Source: CAYXFD01 sp964464175 (GTDB lineage Bacteria > Cloacimonadota > Cloacimonadia > Cloacimonadales > JAJBBL01). From it: a stretch of 63,606 bases of DNA. This document shows positions 27,439 to 35,739 of this stretch, piece after piece. Each line of letters starts with the position of its first letter. Position 1 is the stretch's first letter. The notes under the pieces were generated by a model. It was not told the origin of the DNA, made no database searches, and worked only from the letters and a program-made list of their open reading frames with translations. Location of the stretch: the NCBI GenBank assembly GCA_964464175.1, contig CAYXFD010000016.1, positions 1 through 63,606 of the forward strand, written 5' to 3'. The position numbers were made by a program, and so were the translations under genes.

Positions 27439-27819
27439 TTACTCGCTGAACTGCTTGCGATATTCTCCCGCTGATAAAAGTGTTTCCAGTTCGTCGGTAT
27501 TTGTCAGCTTAAGTTTTAATAACCATCCCTGCTCGTAGGGAGATTCATTGACCAAAGCTACGTTCTCAACTACGTCATCATTAACTTTGATAACTTCACC
27601 ACTAACAGGAACAACAAAGTCAACAACCGCTTTCGCTGATTCGATCGAACCTACTTCTTCTCCCGCAGAAACAACAGTGCCCGGATCCGGAAGATCAATA
27701 TAAACAATGTCACCTAACTCTTTTTGAGCATAATCGGTTATACCTACATAGACAACGTCCTTATCTACCTTCACCCATTCATGAGTTTCAGAATAGTACA
27801 GATCATCCAATACCTTCAT
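27439..27819 (-). CDS. gcvH: Glycine cleavage system H protein
   Basis: This 126-residue lipoyl carrier shuttles the aminomethyl group between the P, T and L proteins of glycine cleavage. The start YYSETHEWV and the lipoylated lysine in GSIESAKAV are present. GGAGG lies seven bases before the ATG at 27819, so the longer in-frame start at 27861 is unlikely. The other cleavage genes are not nearby. An H protein next to gmk may therefore be an incidental placement or serve lipoate transfer. Confidence 0.95.
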   Translation of the reverse strand: MKVLDDLYYSETHEWVKVDKDVVYVGITDYAQKELGDIVYIDLPDPGTVVSAGEEVGSIESAKAVVDFVVPVSGEVIKVNDDVVENVALVNESPYEQGWLLKLKLTNTDELETLLSAGEYRKQFSE

Positions 27820-28011
27820 CTTTACCTCCAATAGATTACTATAATTCATTGAAGTATCCATTTTAGAAAGGTCAATAATGTCAAGGCAAATATCACAGGA
27901 ATTGCGATTACAGCATACAGTCAGCGGAAATTTTTGTGAGTTGTTCTCTGTTGGATGAGATTATCAGCTTCAGAATCAAAGTCATCACCTTTCGGGAATA
28001 CCCTAATATGA

Positions 28012-28749
28012 TTACACTAACCAGCGTCTTCTGATATTGAAAAGACTGGCTGCATAAAGCAGACCACAGAAAGTAGTCAGGATTATCAGATCAATGAACG
28101 GATGCATTATATAACCCTGCCGGCTGGCTCCTTGCAGCAGATCTACTCCATAAGTTAGTGGAAGCAGATAGGATAAAGGTCTGATAATAATTGGCAAGTT
28201 TGCAACAGGAAAGAATAAACCGCAGAGAAAGATCATCGGAAAGCGGAAAAAATTAGAGAAGGTTTGAGCTTCGAAAACTTCGCTGACGGCTACAGCAATG
28301 AATAGTCCCAAAAAAGTTGAAGATATTGCAATGAAAACAACAGCAGTGACAAAGATACTCCAGTTAATCTGGGAGAGGTCGGTTAAAAAAGAAGCAATCA
28401 CTACCGGAACGAAGGCATTAGCAACTCCGAAAAGGATCGCCCCGCCTGTTTTAGCAAACATCAATAATTCCAGGGAGATGGGTGAAAGTAAGAGTCTTTC
28501 GAACGAGCGGTTTTTTTTCTCGAAAGTTACCGTGACTGCCAGCATTGAGGTTGTTCCGAACAGAATAGATACTCCAACAACGCCGGGAAGTATTTCCGGT
28601 ATATTTTCCATACTGCTTCCCGAACGGAGAAAAAACATAGCAGTCCAGGCAAGGGGAAAAATCAGTCCCCAACTGATATTCGGAGGTTTCAGATAATAGA
28701 GTTTCATATCCTTTAGCATTATATTCCAAAAAGCTATGAAGTGATTCAT
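28012..28749 (-). CDS. ABC-2 type transporter permease
   Basis: This 245-residue membrane protein has six hydrophobic segments and the ABC-2 landmarks: the early FWNIMLKDMKLYYLKPP, the central FEKKNRSFERLLLSPIS coupling region and FFPVANLPIIIRPLSYLLPLTYGVD near the C-terminus. It would form the membrane part of an exporter with the ATPase encoded immediately upstream, whose stop it overlaps. The regulation (ArsR plus Cys-rich protein upstream) suggests a response to a metal or thiol signal, which is inference. Confidence 0.92.
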   Translation of the reverse strand: MNHFIAFWNIMLKDMKLYYLKPPNISWGLIFPLAWTAMFFLRSGSSMENIPEILPGVVGVSILFGTTSMLAVTVTFEKKNRSFERLLLSPISLELLMFAKTGGAILFGVANAFVPVVIASFLTDLSQINWSIFVTAVVFIAISSTFLGLFIAVAVSEVFEAQTFSNFFRFPMIFLCGLFFPVANLPIIIRPLSYLLPLTYGVDLLQGASRQGYIMHPFIDLIILTTFCGLLYAASLFNIRRRWLV

Positions 28750-29732
28750 GCCTTACCTCCGGACTGTTCTTTTTCCTTCTTCATCAAATTCCCACCTATT
28801 CCGGTAATCTTGACGAATACCTCCTCCAGTGCCGGCTGAACCTTTCGGGCTTCTGAAACCTCTACCCCCTCTTCTTCCAGAAAATGAACTATCCTGCCGG
28901 CAGGGATATTCTCAGCAGCCTCAATCTGTAAGATATCATTTCCCTGTAATGTAAATGTGAACCCAGGATACTTCTCCGCTAATGAGCTCATGATCAGTTC
29001 AGGAAGCTCATTAACGGTTATGCGAAGTACTTTTTTATCCTGAACCGGTTGCAGCAGATTATCCTTGGTGTCGATTCTTACTATACGTCCTCCTACAATG
29101 AATGCAATCCGGTCACACAATCTCTCAGCCTCTTCTATGTAATGGGTTGTTAAAAAGATAGTTGTTCCGGCATGATGCAGTTCCGAGATCAATTCTCTTA
29201 CCTGTCTGGCACTGGCTACGTCAATACCCGTTGTCGGCTCATCTAAAAATAATATCTCGGGCTGATGTATTATCCCTGCAGCTATGGTGATCTTTCTTTT
29301 CATCCCTTTGGAATACCCTCCAAACTTACGATTGGCAGCAGCATTCAATCCGAAATCTCGCAGTAACTTAACTGCTCTCTCCTGTCGAACTCTCTTCCTG
29401 ACCCCATAAAGAGAAGCACAGAAACATAGATTCTCGAAACCGGTAAGCTCCGGATAGAGATTGCTTTCATCAGGTACTACTCCAATAAGATGCTGTGTAC
29501 TTCTTGGATGCTTCCGGCAGTCTATACCGCTGATGTTTATAACACCGGAATCAGGTCGGGCAAGACCGGTCAGGATGTTGATCGTTGTAGTTTTTCCGGC
29601 TCCGTTAGGACCGAGAAATCCGAATAATTCTCCCCGATTAATAGTAAAATCGATCCCGGCAAGAGCCTCAACCTCACCAAACTGTTTTTTTATATCTTTT
29701 ACGGTGATTATTATTTCTCTATCGCTCATCAC
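28746..29732 (-). CDS. ABC-2 exporter ATP-binding protein
   Basis: This 328-residue ATPase has Walker A GPNGAGKTT (about residues 39-47), signature YSKGMKRKI, Walker B ILFLDEPTTGID and the H-loop LTTHYIEEAE. A C-terminal extension of about 90 residues is typical of drug- or polyketide-type exporters (CcmA/NatA-like). It lies downstream of the arsR and 52-residue Cys-protein genes and overlaps the permease gene by four bases. The substrate cannot be told. Confidence 0.94.
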   Translation of the reverse strand: MMSDREIIITVKDIKKQFGEVEALAGIDFTINRGELFGFLGPNGAGKTTTINILTGLARPDSGVINISGIDCRKHPRSTQHLIGVVPDESNLYPELTGFENLCFCASLYGVRKRVRQERAVKLLRDFGLNAAANRKFGGYSKGMKRKITIAAGIIHQPEILFLDEPTTGIDVASARQVRELISELHHAGTTIFLTTHYIEEAERLCDRIAFIVGGRIVRIDTKDNLLQPVQDKKVLRITVNELPELIMSSLAEKYPGFTFTLQGNDILQIEAAENIPAGRIVHFLEEEGVEVSEARKVQPALEEVFVKITGIGGNLMKKEKEQSGGKA

Positions 29733-29796
29733 TCCTTCACCTCATTTCTCGACTGATTATTGCTTTTTAGGGGATTAATGGATTGAGTATCTGAGG

Positions 29797-29955
29797 TTAT
29801 TCCTTAGCAGTCTCTTTTAACTCCGTTTTCTTCGCTTCAACGCAGGAATGAACTCTTTCCTCACCATGACACTTCTTGATCTGTTCAGGTGAACACTTTT
29901 CAGGTTTTTCCTTCAGGTTTTCCTTTTTCAGGCATATACTTTTCTCTTTTGACAT
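29797..29955 (-). CDS. Small four-cysteine protein between arsR and the ABC exporter
   Basis: This 52-residue frame has GGAGG just upstream of its ATG and so looks translated. It is highly charged (many Lys and Glu) with cysteines at 8, 21, 29 and 38. The segment CSPEQIKKCHGEERVHSC has two Cys, a His and a third Cys in a spacing that suits metal binding. There is no signal peptide. It sits 57 bases after arsR, with a terminator and a candidate operator between, and 64 bases before the ABC ATPase. I do not know a characterised homologue; a metal-binding or metal-buffering role is inference from the cysteines and the ArsR neighbour. Confidence 0.8.
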   Translation of the reverse strand: MSKEKSICLKKENLKEKPEKCSPEQIKKCHGEERVHSCVEAKKTELKETAKE

Positions 29956-29965
29956 GTTATCCTCC

Positions 29966-29993
29966 ATATTTAAGTAATTGCGTTCATACTTAG
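29966..29993. promoter_or_regulatory. Candidate ArsR operator, copy 2
   Basis: On the minus strand this reads TAAGTATGAACGCAATTACTTA, an inverted repeat TAAGTA-N10-TACTTA. It aligns with the site at 30310-30337 at most positions. It lies directly before the ribosome-binding site of the 52-residue Cys protein. Confidence 0.55.
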
Positions 29994-30001
29994 TTAATTG
30001 G

Positions 30002-30024
30002 CAAAAAAAACTCTATCTTTTCAG
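30002..30024 (-). terminator. Terminator overlapping the arsR stop codon
   Basis: On the minus strand CTATCT and AGATAG form a stem around CTGAAA, and AGTTTTTTTT follows. The arsR TAG stop lies in the right arm. Read-through into the Cys-protein gene would be partial, which fits an autoregulated repressor with separate control downstream. Confidence 0.6.
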
Positions 30025-30294
30025 AGATAGTGTTTCATCTGCTACCTTCAGCCAATTCCTCATAGTCTCTTCGTTGACCCGGTAATGAACGTAATAACCC
30101 TGCTTATCTGCTATTACTATATTGACATCACGTAGTATTCTGAGGTGCTGGGATACTGCTGCCGGCGATATTCCAAGTGTTTCTGAAAGAGCGTTTACGC
30201 AGAGCGAACGTTTTTTCAGTAACTCTAAGATCTGTACCCGGGTCTCTACGGAAAGTACTTTAAAAATCCTGGCAGTTTTGCTGAAATCGGTCAT
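30013..30294 (-). CDS. ArsR-family transcriptional repressor
   Basis: This 93-residue winged-helix protein has recognition-helix region SETLGISPAAVSQHLRILRD and wing DKQGYYVHYRVN, typical of ArsR/SmtB. The alpha-3 sequence is RSLCVNALSETL: the first Cys of the ELCVCDL arsenic motif is present, but the second position is Ala. The classic As(III) site is therefore incomplete, and the inducer is open. Its own promoter (30324-30352) overlaps a candidate operator, and a second copy lies downstream, so it probably represses itself and the Cys protein / exporter genes. Confidence 0.92.
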   Translation of the reverse strand: MTDFSKTARIFKVLSVETRVQILELLKKRSLCVNALSETLGISPAAVSQHLRILRDVNIVIADKQGYYVHYRVNEETMRNWLKVADETLSLKR

Positions 30295-30309
30295 TCATTC
30301 ATCCTTTGT

Positions 30310-30337
30310 TTAAGTATGCATGCAGTTAATTTACTAA
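30310..30337. promoter_or_regulatory. Candidate ArsR operator, copy 1
   Basis: The plus strand reads TTAAGTATGCATGCAGTTAA and continues TTTACTAA. It covers the -10 box of the arsR promoter. A 24-base core matches the copy at 29966-29993 at about 20 positions, in the opposite orientation. Confidence 0.55.
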
Positions 30338-30352
30338 CCTCTAAGCTGTCAA
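30324..30352 (-). promoter_or_regulatory. Promoter of arsR
   Basis: On the minus strand TTGACA (30347-30352), a 17-bp spacer and TTAACT (30324-30329). The -10 region lies inside the candidate operator, the usual geometry for autorepression. Confidence 0.6.
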
Positions 30353-30424
30353 GTTTTTTAGTCCCTTTTCTACCTCTGCAGTCTCTTGAAATCTGCATGA
30401 GCAGAGATTATCTATCTGAAGTTA

Positions 30425-30478
30425 ATCAGAGAGTATTTCCTGAGTATGTTAAAACCGACTGTGGAGATACTCTCTGAT
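30425..30478. repeat. Long inverted repeat in a 400-bp gene-free stretch
   Basis: Arms 30425-30440 and 30463-30478 pair at 15 of 16 positions around a 22-base loop. No T-run follows on either strand, so it is not an ordinary terminator. The rest of 30353-30766 shows no convincing gene. Confidence 0.6.
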
Positions 30479-30766
30479 ATCCTAAATACACCCCCTGATC
30501 CGGACAATACTTCAGGTGAGACAGCAGGTAAGAAGAAAGTGACGAAGCCAGTAACATGAAGAGAGGGTAGGAGAAAAGCTATCACAGTACTGAAAGGTTA
30601 ACAGGAAAGGATTTATCACCCCTCCCAGGATCTGGCTTCCGGTATGGTTTTGTGGAACAGGATTAATGTATAGGAAAAGAGTGCTGTACAAATCATTACG
30701 AGATACAGTCAGCATAGCCTCTGACTACTGCATTCCTCATATGTTTGAGTTGCTAAAAGAATAATG

Positions 30767-30823
30767 GAAAAAAATAAAGCCCGTTGCTGAGAGGAGGGCT
30801 AACTTCGCAAGGGCTTTATTTTG
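30767..30823 (-). terminator. Terminator of the peroxiredoxin gene
   Basis: On the minus strand AATAAAGCCC and GGGCTTTATT pair across a loop of about 29 bases and run into TTTTTT. It lies 28 bases after the stop codon. Confidence 0.7.
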
Positions 30824-30850
30824 TAATATAATCGGGTTATTTGCTATATT

Positions 30851-31519
30851 TTAACCTTTCTTGTGGCAGAACCACCAGTCATAGCATTCGAAATCACCGT
30901 TTTTAGCTTTTTCGATTCTCTCTTTGGCTGTTTTAACATCTTTTGCCGGCGGGATAATAACTCTGTCCTGCAAGATTCCATTGTTAGGCCAATCAGCGGG
31001 CATTGCTACCTTATTCTTATCGGAATACTGCATCCCTTCGACAGCTCTGAGAATCTCTTCCATATTACGTCCTAATTCCTGGGGATAGTAGAAAATAATT
31101 CTGATCAATCCTTTATCATCAACGATAAAGACTGCTCTGACTGTATTAGTTCCTTTACCGGGGTGGATTAGTCCGAGTTTTTCGGCAACTGCCCCTGTAT
31201 CTGCTATGATTGGAAACTCAATCTCTACTCCCAGCTTCTCATTGATCCATTCTTCCCATTTGATGTGAGCAAATACTTGATCAACACTAAGTCCGATCAA
31301 TTCACAGTTCAATTCTTTAAATTTGGGGTATAGTTTCTGAAAAGCAACAAATTCTGTTGTACATACAGGTGTAAAATCTCCCGGATGACTGAAGAGGACG
31401 AACCATTTCCCGGCATAATCGTTGGGCAGGGTTATTTCTCCCCGGGTTGTGACAACTTTCATCTCCGGCATACGATCACCTAATAACGGCATTCCAGCTT
31501 TTTCCATTTTCTCTTCCAT
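30851..31519 (-). CDS. Peroxiredoxin (Prx6 / archaeal thioredoxin-peroxidase type)
   Basis: This 222-residue antioxidant enzyme reduces peroxides. The peroxidatic cysteine is C53 in HPGDFTPVCTTE. The C-terminus contains ECYDWWFCHKKG, a Cys pair like that of the archaeal Prx6-type enzymes, where it takes part in the disulfide relay. The catalytic Arg is in the KGTNTVRAVFIVD stretch. AGGAG sits eight bases before the ATG at 31519; the longer GTG start overlaps that site and is unlikely. It is monocistronic, with its own terminator. Confidence 0.95.
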   Translation of the reverse strand: MEEKMEKAGMPLLGDRMPEMKVVTTRGEITLPNDYAGKWFVLFSHPGDFTPVCTTEFVAFQKLYPKFKELNCELIGLSVDQVFAHIKWEEWINEKLGVEIEFPIIADTGAVAEKLGLIHPGKGTNTVRAVFIVDDKGLIRIIFYYPQELGRNMEEILRAVEGMQYSDKNKVAMPADWPNNGILQDRVIIPPAKDVKTAKERIEKAKNGDFECYDWWFCHKKG

Positions 31520-31841
31520 AAGAAACACTCCTATTGCATTTTTTTTCTATGAAATAATCTAAGTAATAATCGAAAGAAGGCAAATTTTTTCAACTTCTTT
31601 ATCTGGAAGAACTTCCATCCCGAGTTGATTCATTTACTTACTTAGATTTTAACTCAATCCTAAATTGAAATAGCCAGATAATCTCTGCCAGAAATCCCAG
31701 GAGAAAAAATCGGTGGACTGCAGTTCAAAAAACAAAATTCTAACTTGCTGTAAGACATAAGGTTAGGAAGAGAGATCGCTTGTCTTGCCGTTTTAAAATC
31801 GAGTATAAGCGGAAAAAATAGGGATTAGATAACTTTTTTGA

Positions 31842-31870
31842 TTGACAAAGATTTCATCTTGTTGAACTTA
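31842..31870 (+). promoter_or_regulatory. Possible promoter of the HU gene
   Basis: TTGACA (31842-31847) is followed after 17 bp by AACTTA, a weak -10. The remaining intergenic sequence 31520-31841 shows no gene or clear structure. Confidence 0.35.
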
Positions 31871-31899
31871 GGGGGCATATCAAATTATGAGGAGGTATT

Positions 31900-32172
31900 A
31901 TGAAACGCGATGAACTGTTAGCAAAAATTGCTGCAGATGCAGGTATCACCAAAAAAGCTGCCGGGGAAGCATTGAATTCCTTTATGGAAGGAATTATGAA
32001 ATCTCTCGCTAAGGGAGACAAGGTTTCCTTTGTCGGATTTGGGACTTTTGATGTCAGTAAGCGTAAAGCTCGTAATGGGATCAATCCTCAGACAAGAAAA
32101 AAGATTAAAATACCCGCCCGCAAAGTTCCCGTATTCAGAGCAGGAAAAAAACTGAAAGACATTGTTAAGTAG
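31900..32172 (+). CDS. hup: HU-type DNA-binding protein
   Basis: This 90-residue histone-like dimer bends and compacts DNA. It follows the HU consensus from MKRDELLAKIAADAGITKK through VSFVGFGTF and the beta-arm NPQTRKKIKIPARKVPVFRAGK. GGAGG precedes the ATG and a terminator follows, so it is monocistronic. IHF cannot be fully excluded, but the arm sequence fits HU. Confidence 0.96.
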   Translation: MKRDELLAKIAADAGITKKAAGEALNSFMEGIMKSLAKGDKVSFVGFGTFDVSKRKARNGINPQTRKKIKIPARKVPVFRAGKKLKDIVK

Positions 32173-32186
32173 TTTCTATTATGCCA

Positions 32187-32228
32187 AAGAAAAGCAAGGG
32201 AAATCGCTCTTGCTTTTCTTTTTTTTTA
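32187..32228 (+). terminator. Terminator of the HU gene
   Basis: AGAAAAGCAAG and CTTGCTTTTCT form an 11-bp stem with a ten-base loop, followed by at least nine T. Confidence 0.85.
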
Positions 32229-32261
32229 ACAGCGATCAATATTTAAAAGAGGATAGATATT

Positions 32262-33395
32262 ATGCGATTTACCATTGAAAGAACAAAGTTACTCTCTCAT
32301 ATTCAACATTTACAGGGGATTGTCCCGATCAAAACAATCAGTCCGATTCTGACAAATTTTCTCTTGGAAGCAGATGCTGAGAACAACCTTATCAGGATCA
32401 TCACAACAGATATGCAAATCACTGTAGTGGTCAAAATCGAAGCTCAGGTCGCCGAAAGCGGTAAAGTTGCCGTTTCAGCCCGTAATTTGACTGACATTGT
32501 GGTCTCTCTGGATGAGAAACCGATTAACTTTTCCCAGGAAGACGAATATCTGAAGATCAGGTGCAGCCATTCCAGTTTTTCCCTGCTCTGTGCCGATCAT
32601 CAGCAATTCCCTCTGGTACCGGAGATTCAGATTGATAAAGCCTTTACTGTTTCTGCACCTACTCTGGCGAAGATGGTCAACATCAGCAGTATAGCTGTTT
32701 TACAAGAGGTAACACGACCAATATTTACCGGGATTTACTGGAGAATTCTCCCCGATTTGCAGATCATGGTTGCAACTGACGGCAAGAAGATAGTTGAAGT
32801 CAGGAAGGAACATAATATCACTTTGGAAAAGAATCTGGAACATGTTATACCGACCAAGGGGCTTTTCTTTTTGGAGAAGGTCATTGATGAAAAAAATCCT
32901 GATCTGAAAGTTATTTTCGAAGATAACAGAATTATCTTCGGTTATAATGATTATACGGTTGTATCACAAATTATACCGGGCAAATTCCCAGATTATGAAA
33001 AGGTTCTGAAGATTGATAATCCCAATAGCCTGATCATTGATAAAGCTACACTTAGACAGGCAGTAAAGAGGGTCTCGTTGTTGACATCTGAGGAGTTTTT
33101 CCGGGTTAAGTTCGAGATCTCATCTGAAAAGATGGTACTCTATTCCGTGAATTCGGAAATGGGAGATGCGACAGAGGTTATCGAAAACCACGAGTATAAC
33201 GGTTCACCCTTTGCCATCGCTTTTAATTACAAGTTCATCCTTGCTGTACTCAATGTTTTAGAATCGGAGAAAGTTAAGATCAATTTTGGTGAACCGGAAG
33301 GTGGGTTTATCAATAATCAGGTGATAATTTACAACGAGCCTGAACCTAAGGACTATCATCCGGTATTTCTCTTGATGCCGCTGAGACTGAAATAA
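32262..33395 (+). CDS. dnaN: DNA polymerase III beta sliding clamp
   Basis: This 377-residue protein forms the ring that holds the replicase on DNA. Three clamp domains can be followed; typical stretches are ILTNFLLEA, KVAVSARNLTDIV, FTGIYWRIL, KGLFFLEKV, the RVSLLTSEEFFRVKFEI block and the C-terminal PVFLLMPLRLK. The length is normal. recF follows without a gap, the common dnaN-recF order, but dnaA is not adjacent. Confidence 0.96.
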   Translation: MRFTIERTKLLSHIQHLQGIVPIKTISPILTNFLLEADAENNLIRIITTDMQITVVVKIEAQVAESGKVAVSARNLTDIVVSLDEKPINFSQEDEYLKIRCSHSSFSLLCADHQQFPLVPEIQIDKAFTVSAPTLAKMVNISSIAVLQEVTRPIFTGIYWRILPDLQIMVATDGKKIVEVRKEHNITLEKNLEHVIPTKGLFFLEKVIDEKNPDLKVIFEDNRIIFGYNDYTVVSQIIPGKFPDYEKVLKIDNPNSLIIDKATLRQAVKRVSLLTSEEFFRVKFEISSEKMVLYSVNSEMGDATEVIENHEYNGSPFAIAFNYKFILAVLNVLESEKVKINFGEPEGGFINNQVIIYNEPEPKDYHPVFLLMPLRLK

Positions 33396-34472
33396 TTGGT
33401 AATAAGATCAATAGATGTAGTCAATTTCCGTAATTTTGCCCAGCTTTCACTCTCCTTCGACGAGAGAGGGATGGTTTTTTTTGGGAAAAACGGTATTGGC
33501 AAAACCAATCTGCTGGAGGCGATCTGTTTTTGTGCTTTTGGTAAATCGTTTCGTTCTCTTAGTGACCTTGACTTGATCAGAATTGAGCAGCCAGCCTTCG
33601 GAATTAAAGCAGAATTCGTCTGCAATTCCGAGAGATTCCTTTTTGAAGCCTCCCTTGATCGAAAAAGCCGTAAGCTGATCAAAATCAACAATACCCGGTT
33701 AGCTAAAGTCAGTGAACTTTATAAATATCTTAAAGTTGTTTATTTTTCTCAGGAAGATATCAATTTGATAGCAGGTTCTCCGAAAGGAAGAAGGCAATTT
33801 TTCGATATGGCAGTTGCTCAAAGCGACTATGCCTATATCAACCGGTTAAAACAATACTATCAGTTTCTCAAACAACGAAATGCCCTTCTGAAAGCTGACT
33901 TTTCAACAGCAGAAAAAAGAGCCTGGGATACGAAGTTAATTGAAGCAGCGGTGGTCATTACGAATTCCCGGCTCTCCTATCTGAAAAAGTTGAATCTCGA
34001 ACTGGAAAGCCATTATCAGAGGATCGGTTATCAGTTTGAGAAAGTCAGGATAGGTTACAATTTTTCCTATCCTTATCGGGAAGGCAAAGAGTTGAGTGAA
34101 TTGTTGAGCAGTGAGCTGTCCAGATTAGAAAATGAGGAAAAACGTTATCAGAGAACATTGTTAGGTCCCCATCTGGATGATTATCTCTTACAGCTTGATG
34201 ACCGTTCTATCAATCGTTTCGGATCTCATGGTCAAAAGAGATGTTTTGTTATTGCCGTCAAGCTGGCATTGGCAACCTTGATCGCTTTTTCAGCGAAAGA
34301 ACCGGCGATCTTGATATTCGATGATGTTTTAGCAGATCTTGATGAGAAGAGAGCGCATTCGATTATCGAATCTTTAGGTAGTAAGAATCAGGTATTTATT
34401 GCTACCCCAATTCCCTCGTTGTACAGTTCGATGAACCTTCCCTTCTTTGCAATGGAAGAGGCAGGAAACTAA
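33396..34472 (+). CDS. recF: DNA replication and repair protein RecF
   Basis: This 358-residue SMC-like ATPase helps load RecA at gapped DNA. The N-terminus MVIRSIDVVNFRNFAQLSL is typical. Walker A is GKNGIGKTNLLEAI (about residues 29-42), and LLGPHLDDY, GSHGQKRCFVIAVKLA (signature) and ILIFDDVLADLDEKR (Walker B) are in order. The start is a TTG directly after the dnaN stop; no better start exists downstream. Translation is probably coupled to dnaN. Confidence 0.95.
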   Translation: MVIRSIDVVNFRNFAQLSLSFDERGMVFFGKNGIGKTNLLEAICFCAFGKSFRSLSDLDLIRIEQPAFGIKAEFVCNSERFLFEASLDRKSRKLIKINNTRLAKVSELYKYLKVVYFSQEDINLIAGSPKGRRQFFDMAVAQSDYAYINRLKQYYQFLKQRNALLKADFSTAEKRAWDTKLIEAAVVITNSRLSYLKKLNLELESHYQRIGYQFEKVRIGYNFSYPYREGKELSELLSSELSRLENEEKRYQRTLLGPHLDDYLLQLDDRSINRFGSHGQKRCFVIAVKLALATLIAFSAKEPAILIFDDVLADLDEKRAHSIIESLGSKNQVFIATPIPSLYSSMNLPFFAMEEAGN

Positions 34473-34474
34473 AC

Positions 34475-35707
34475 ATGAAATTCGATAAGAGTATTTTCGG
34501 CTGGGTAATGTATGATTTTGCCAACTCCTCTTTTGTTACGATAATAGTTACCGTTATTTATAGTGTCTATTTCCGCAATGTTGTGGTCGGTTCGGAAGAG
34601 CTGGGCACTGCACTTTGGGGACGAGCAATGAGTATTTCGATGCTTATGGTCGGTCTTTCAGCACCAATATTCGGTGCCATTGCCGATTATTCCAGATCAA
34701 AAAAGAAGTTTTTGTTTATCAATACCTATCTCTGTGTTGCCTTTACCTGTATGCTCTTTTTCGTCAGAGAGGGGGATATTTTCAAGGGAATGCTCTTCTT
34801 CATTATCGCAAATTTCGGATACAACAGTGCCAATGTTTTCTATAACTCCTTTTTAAGCGAAATTGCCCCACGAGCTGATATGGGAAAAGTATCGGGCTGG
34901 GGCTGGGGAGTTGGTTATGTTGGCGGCTTGCTCTCACTTTTTCTTTCTCTGAGGCTTGTAGCTATCAATGTCAGGCTTGTTTTCCCGGCTATCGGGGTAT
35001 TCTTTGGACTATTCGCCTTATTCACCTTCTTTTGGCTAAAGGAGTTCCGCAGACCCTCAAAGAGAACGAACTATTTTAGAGTTGCCTACAACAGGATACG
35101 GTATTCCTGGCAGAATATCAATAAATTCAAAGAGTTGACCCGTTTCATTATCAGCTACTTTATCTATAATGACGGAATCATTGTTGTTTACACCTTTGCT
35201 TCCATCTACGGAGCTACCCGCTTTGGCATGACCCTCCAGCAGTTGACGGTTTATTTTATTATTGCTCAATTTACTTCGATCGCCGGAGCTCTCGGTTTTG
35301 GTTATATTATAGATAAAACCGGTTGTAAAAAGACGATAACCATTACTTTGATCATCTGGATTTTTGTTGTCATTGGAGCCCTTTTTTCGCGGAATATCAC
35401 AGATTACTATATTGTCGGGATGGTTGCCGGAATAGCTATCGGTTCGAGTCAGTCAAGCAGCCGAACAATGCTGGCACTTTTAACTCCCGCAGCAAAAATG
35501 ACAGAGTTTTTCGGTTTTTATGCTCTGACAGGAAAACTTGCTTCTGTTTTCGGTCCGCTTGTCTATGGCGAAGTTGCCCGGATTACCGGTTCGCAACGCT
35601 GGTCTTTACTCGCTGTTCTATCCTTCTTTATCGTGGGAGGCATAATTCTGCAAACCGTTAATGAAACGAAAGGGAAAGAGGTAGCAGAGCAGTGGATAGA
35701 CGAGTAA
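34475..35707 (+). CDS. MFS transporter, UMF1/Atg22-like
   Basis: This 410-residue protein has about 12 membrane helices. The N-terminus FGWVMYDFANSSFVTIIVTVIY and the stretch YNSFLSEIAPRADMGKVSGWGWGVGYVGG are hallmarks of the UMF1 family related to yeast Atg22, a vacuolar amino-acid exporter. Bacterial members have no settled substrate. It begins two bases after recF, so it is co-transcribed with dnaN-recF although functionally unrelated. Confidence 0.93.
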   Translation: MKFDKSIFGWVMYDFANSSFVTIIVTVIYSVYFRNVVVGSEELGTALWGRAMSISMLMVGLSAPIFGAIADYSRSKKKFLFINTYLCVAFTCMLFFVREGDIFKGMLFFIIANFGYNSANVFYNSFLSEIAPRADMGKVSGWGWGVGYVGGLLSLFLSLRLVAINVRLVFPAIGVFFGLFALFTFFWLKEFRRPSKRTNYFRVAYNRIRYSWQNINKFKELTRFIISYFIYNDGIIVVYTFASIYGATRFGMTLQQLTVYFIIAQFTSIAGALGFGYIIDKTGCKKTITITLIIWIFVVIGALFSRNITDYYIVGMVAGIAIGSSQSSSRTMLALLTPAAKMTEFFGFYALTGKLASVFGPLVYGEVARITGSQRWSLLAVLSFFIVGGIILQTVNETKGKEVAEQWIDE

Positions 35708-35739
35708 AATAGTATAGTAATAACAATCTATTTGACCGC

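Noticed and set aside
30512..30715. 67-codon minus-strand frame in the arsR-peroxiredoxin gap
   Set aside because: No ribosome-binding site, no recognisable composition or domain; likely chance.
31520..34472. Replication origin near HU-dnaN-recF
   Set aside because: dnaA is not adjacent and no cluster of DnaA boxes was found, so the gene order alone is not enough.
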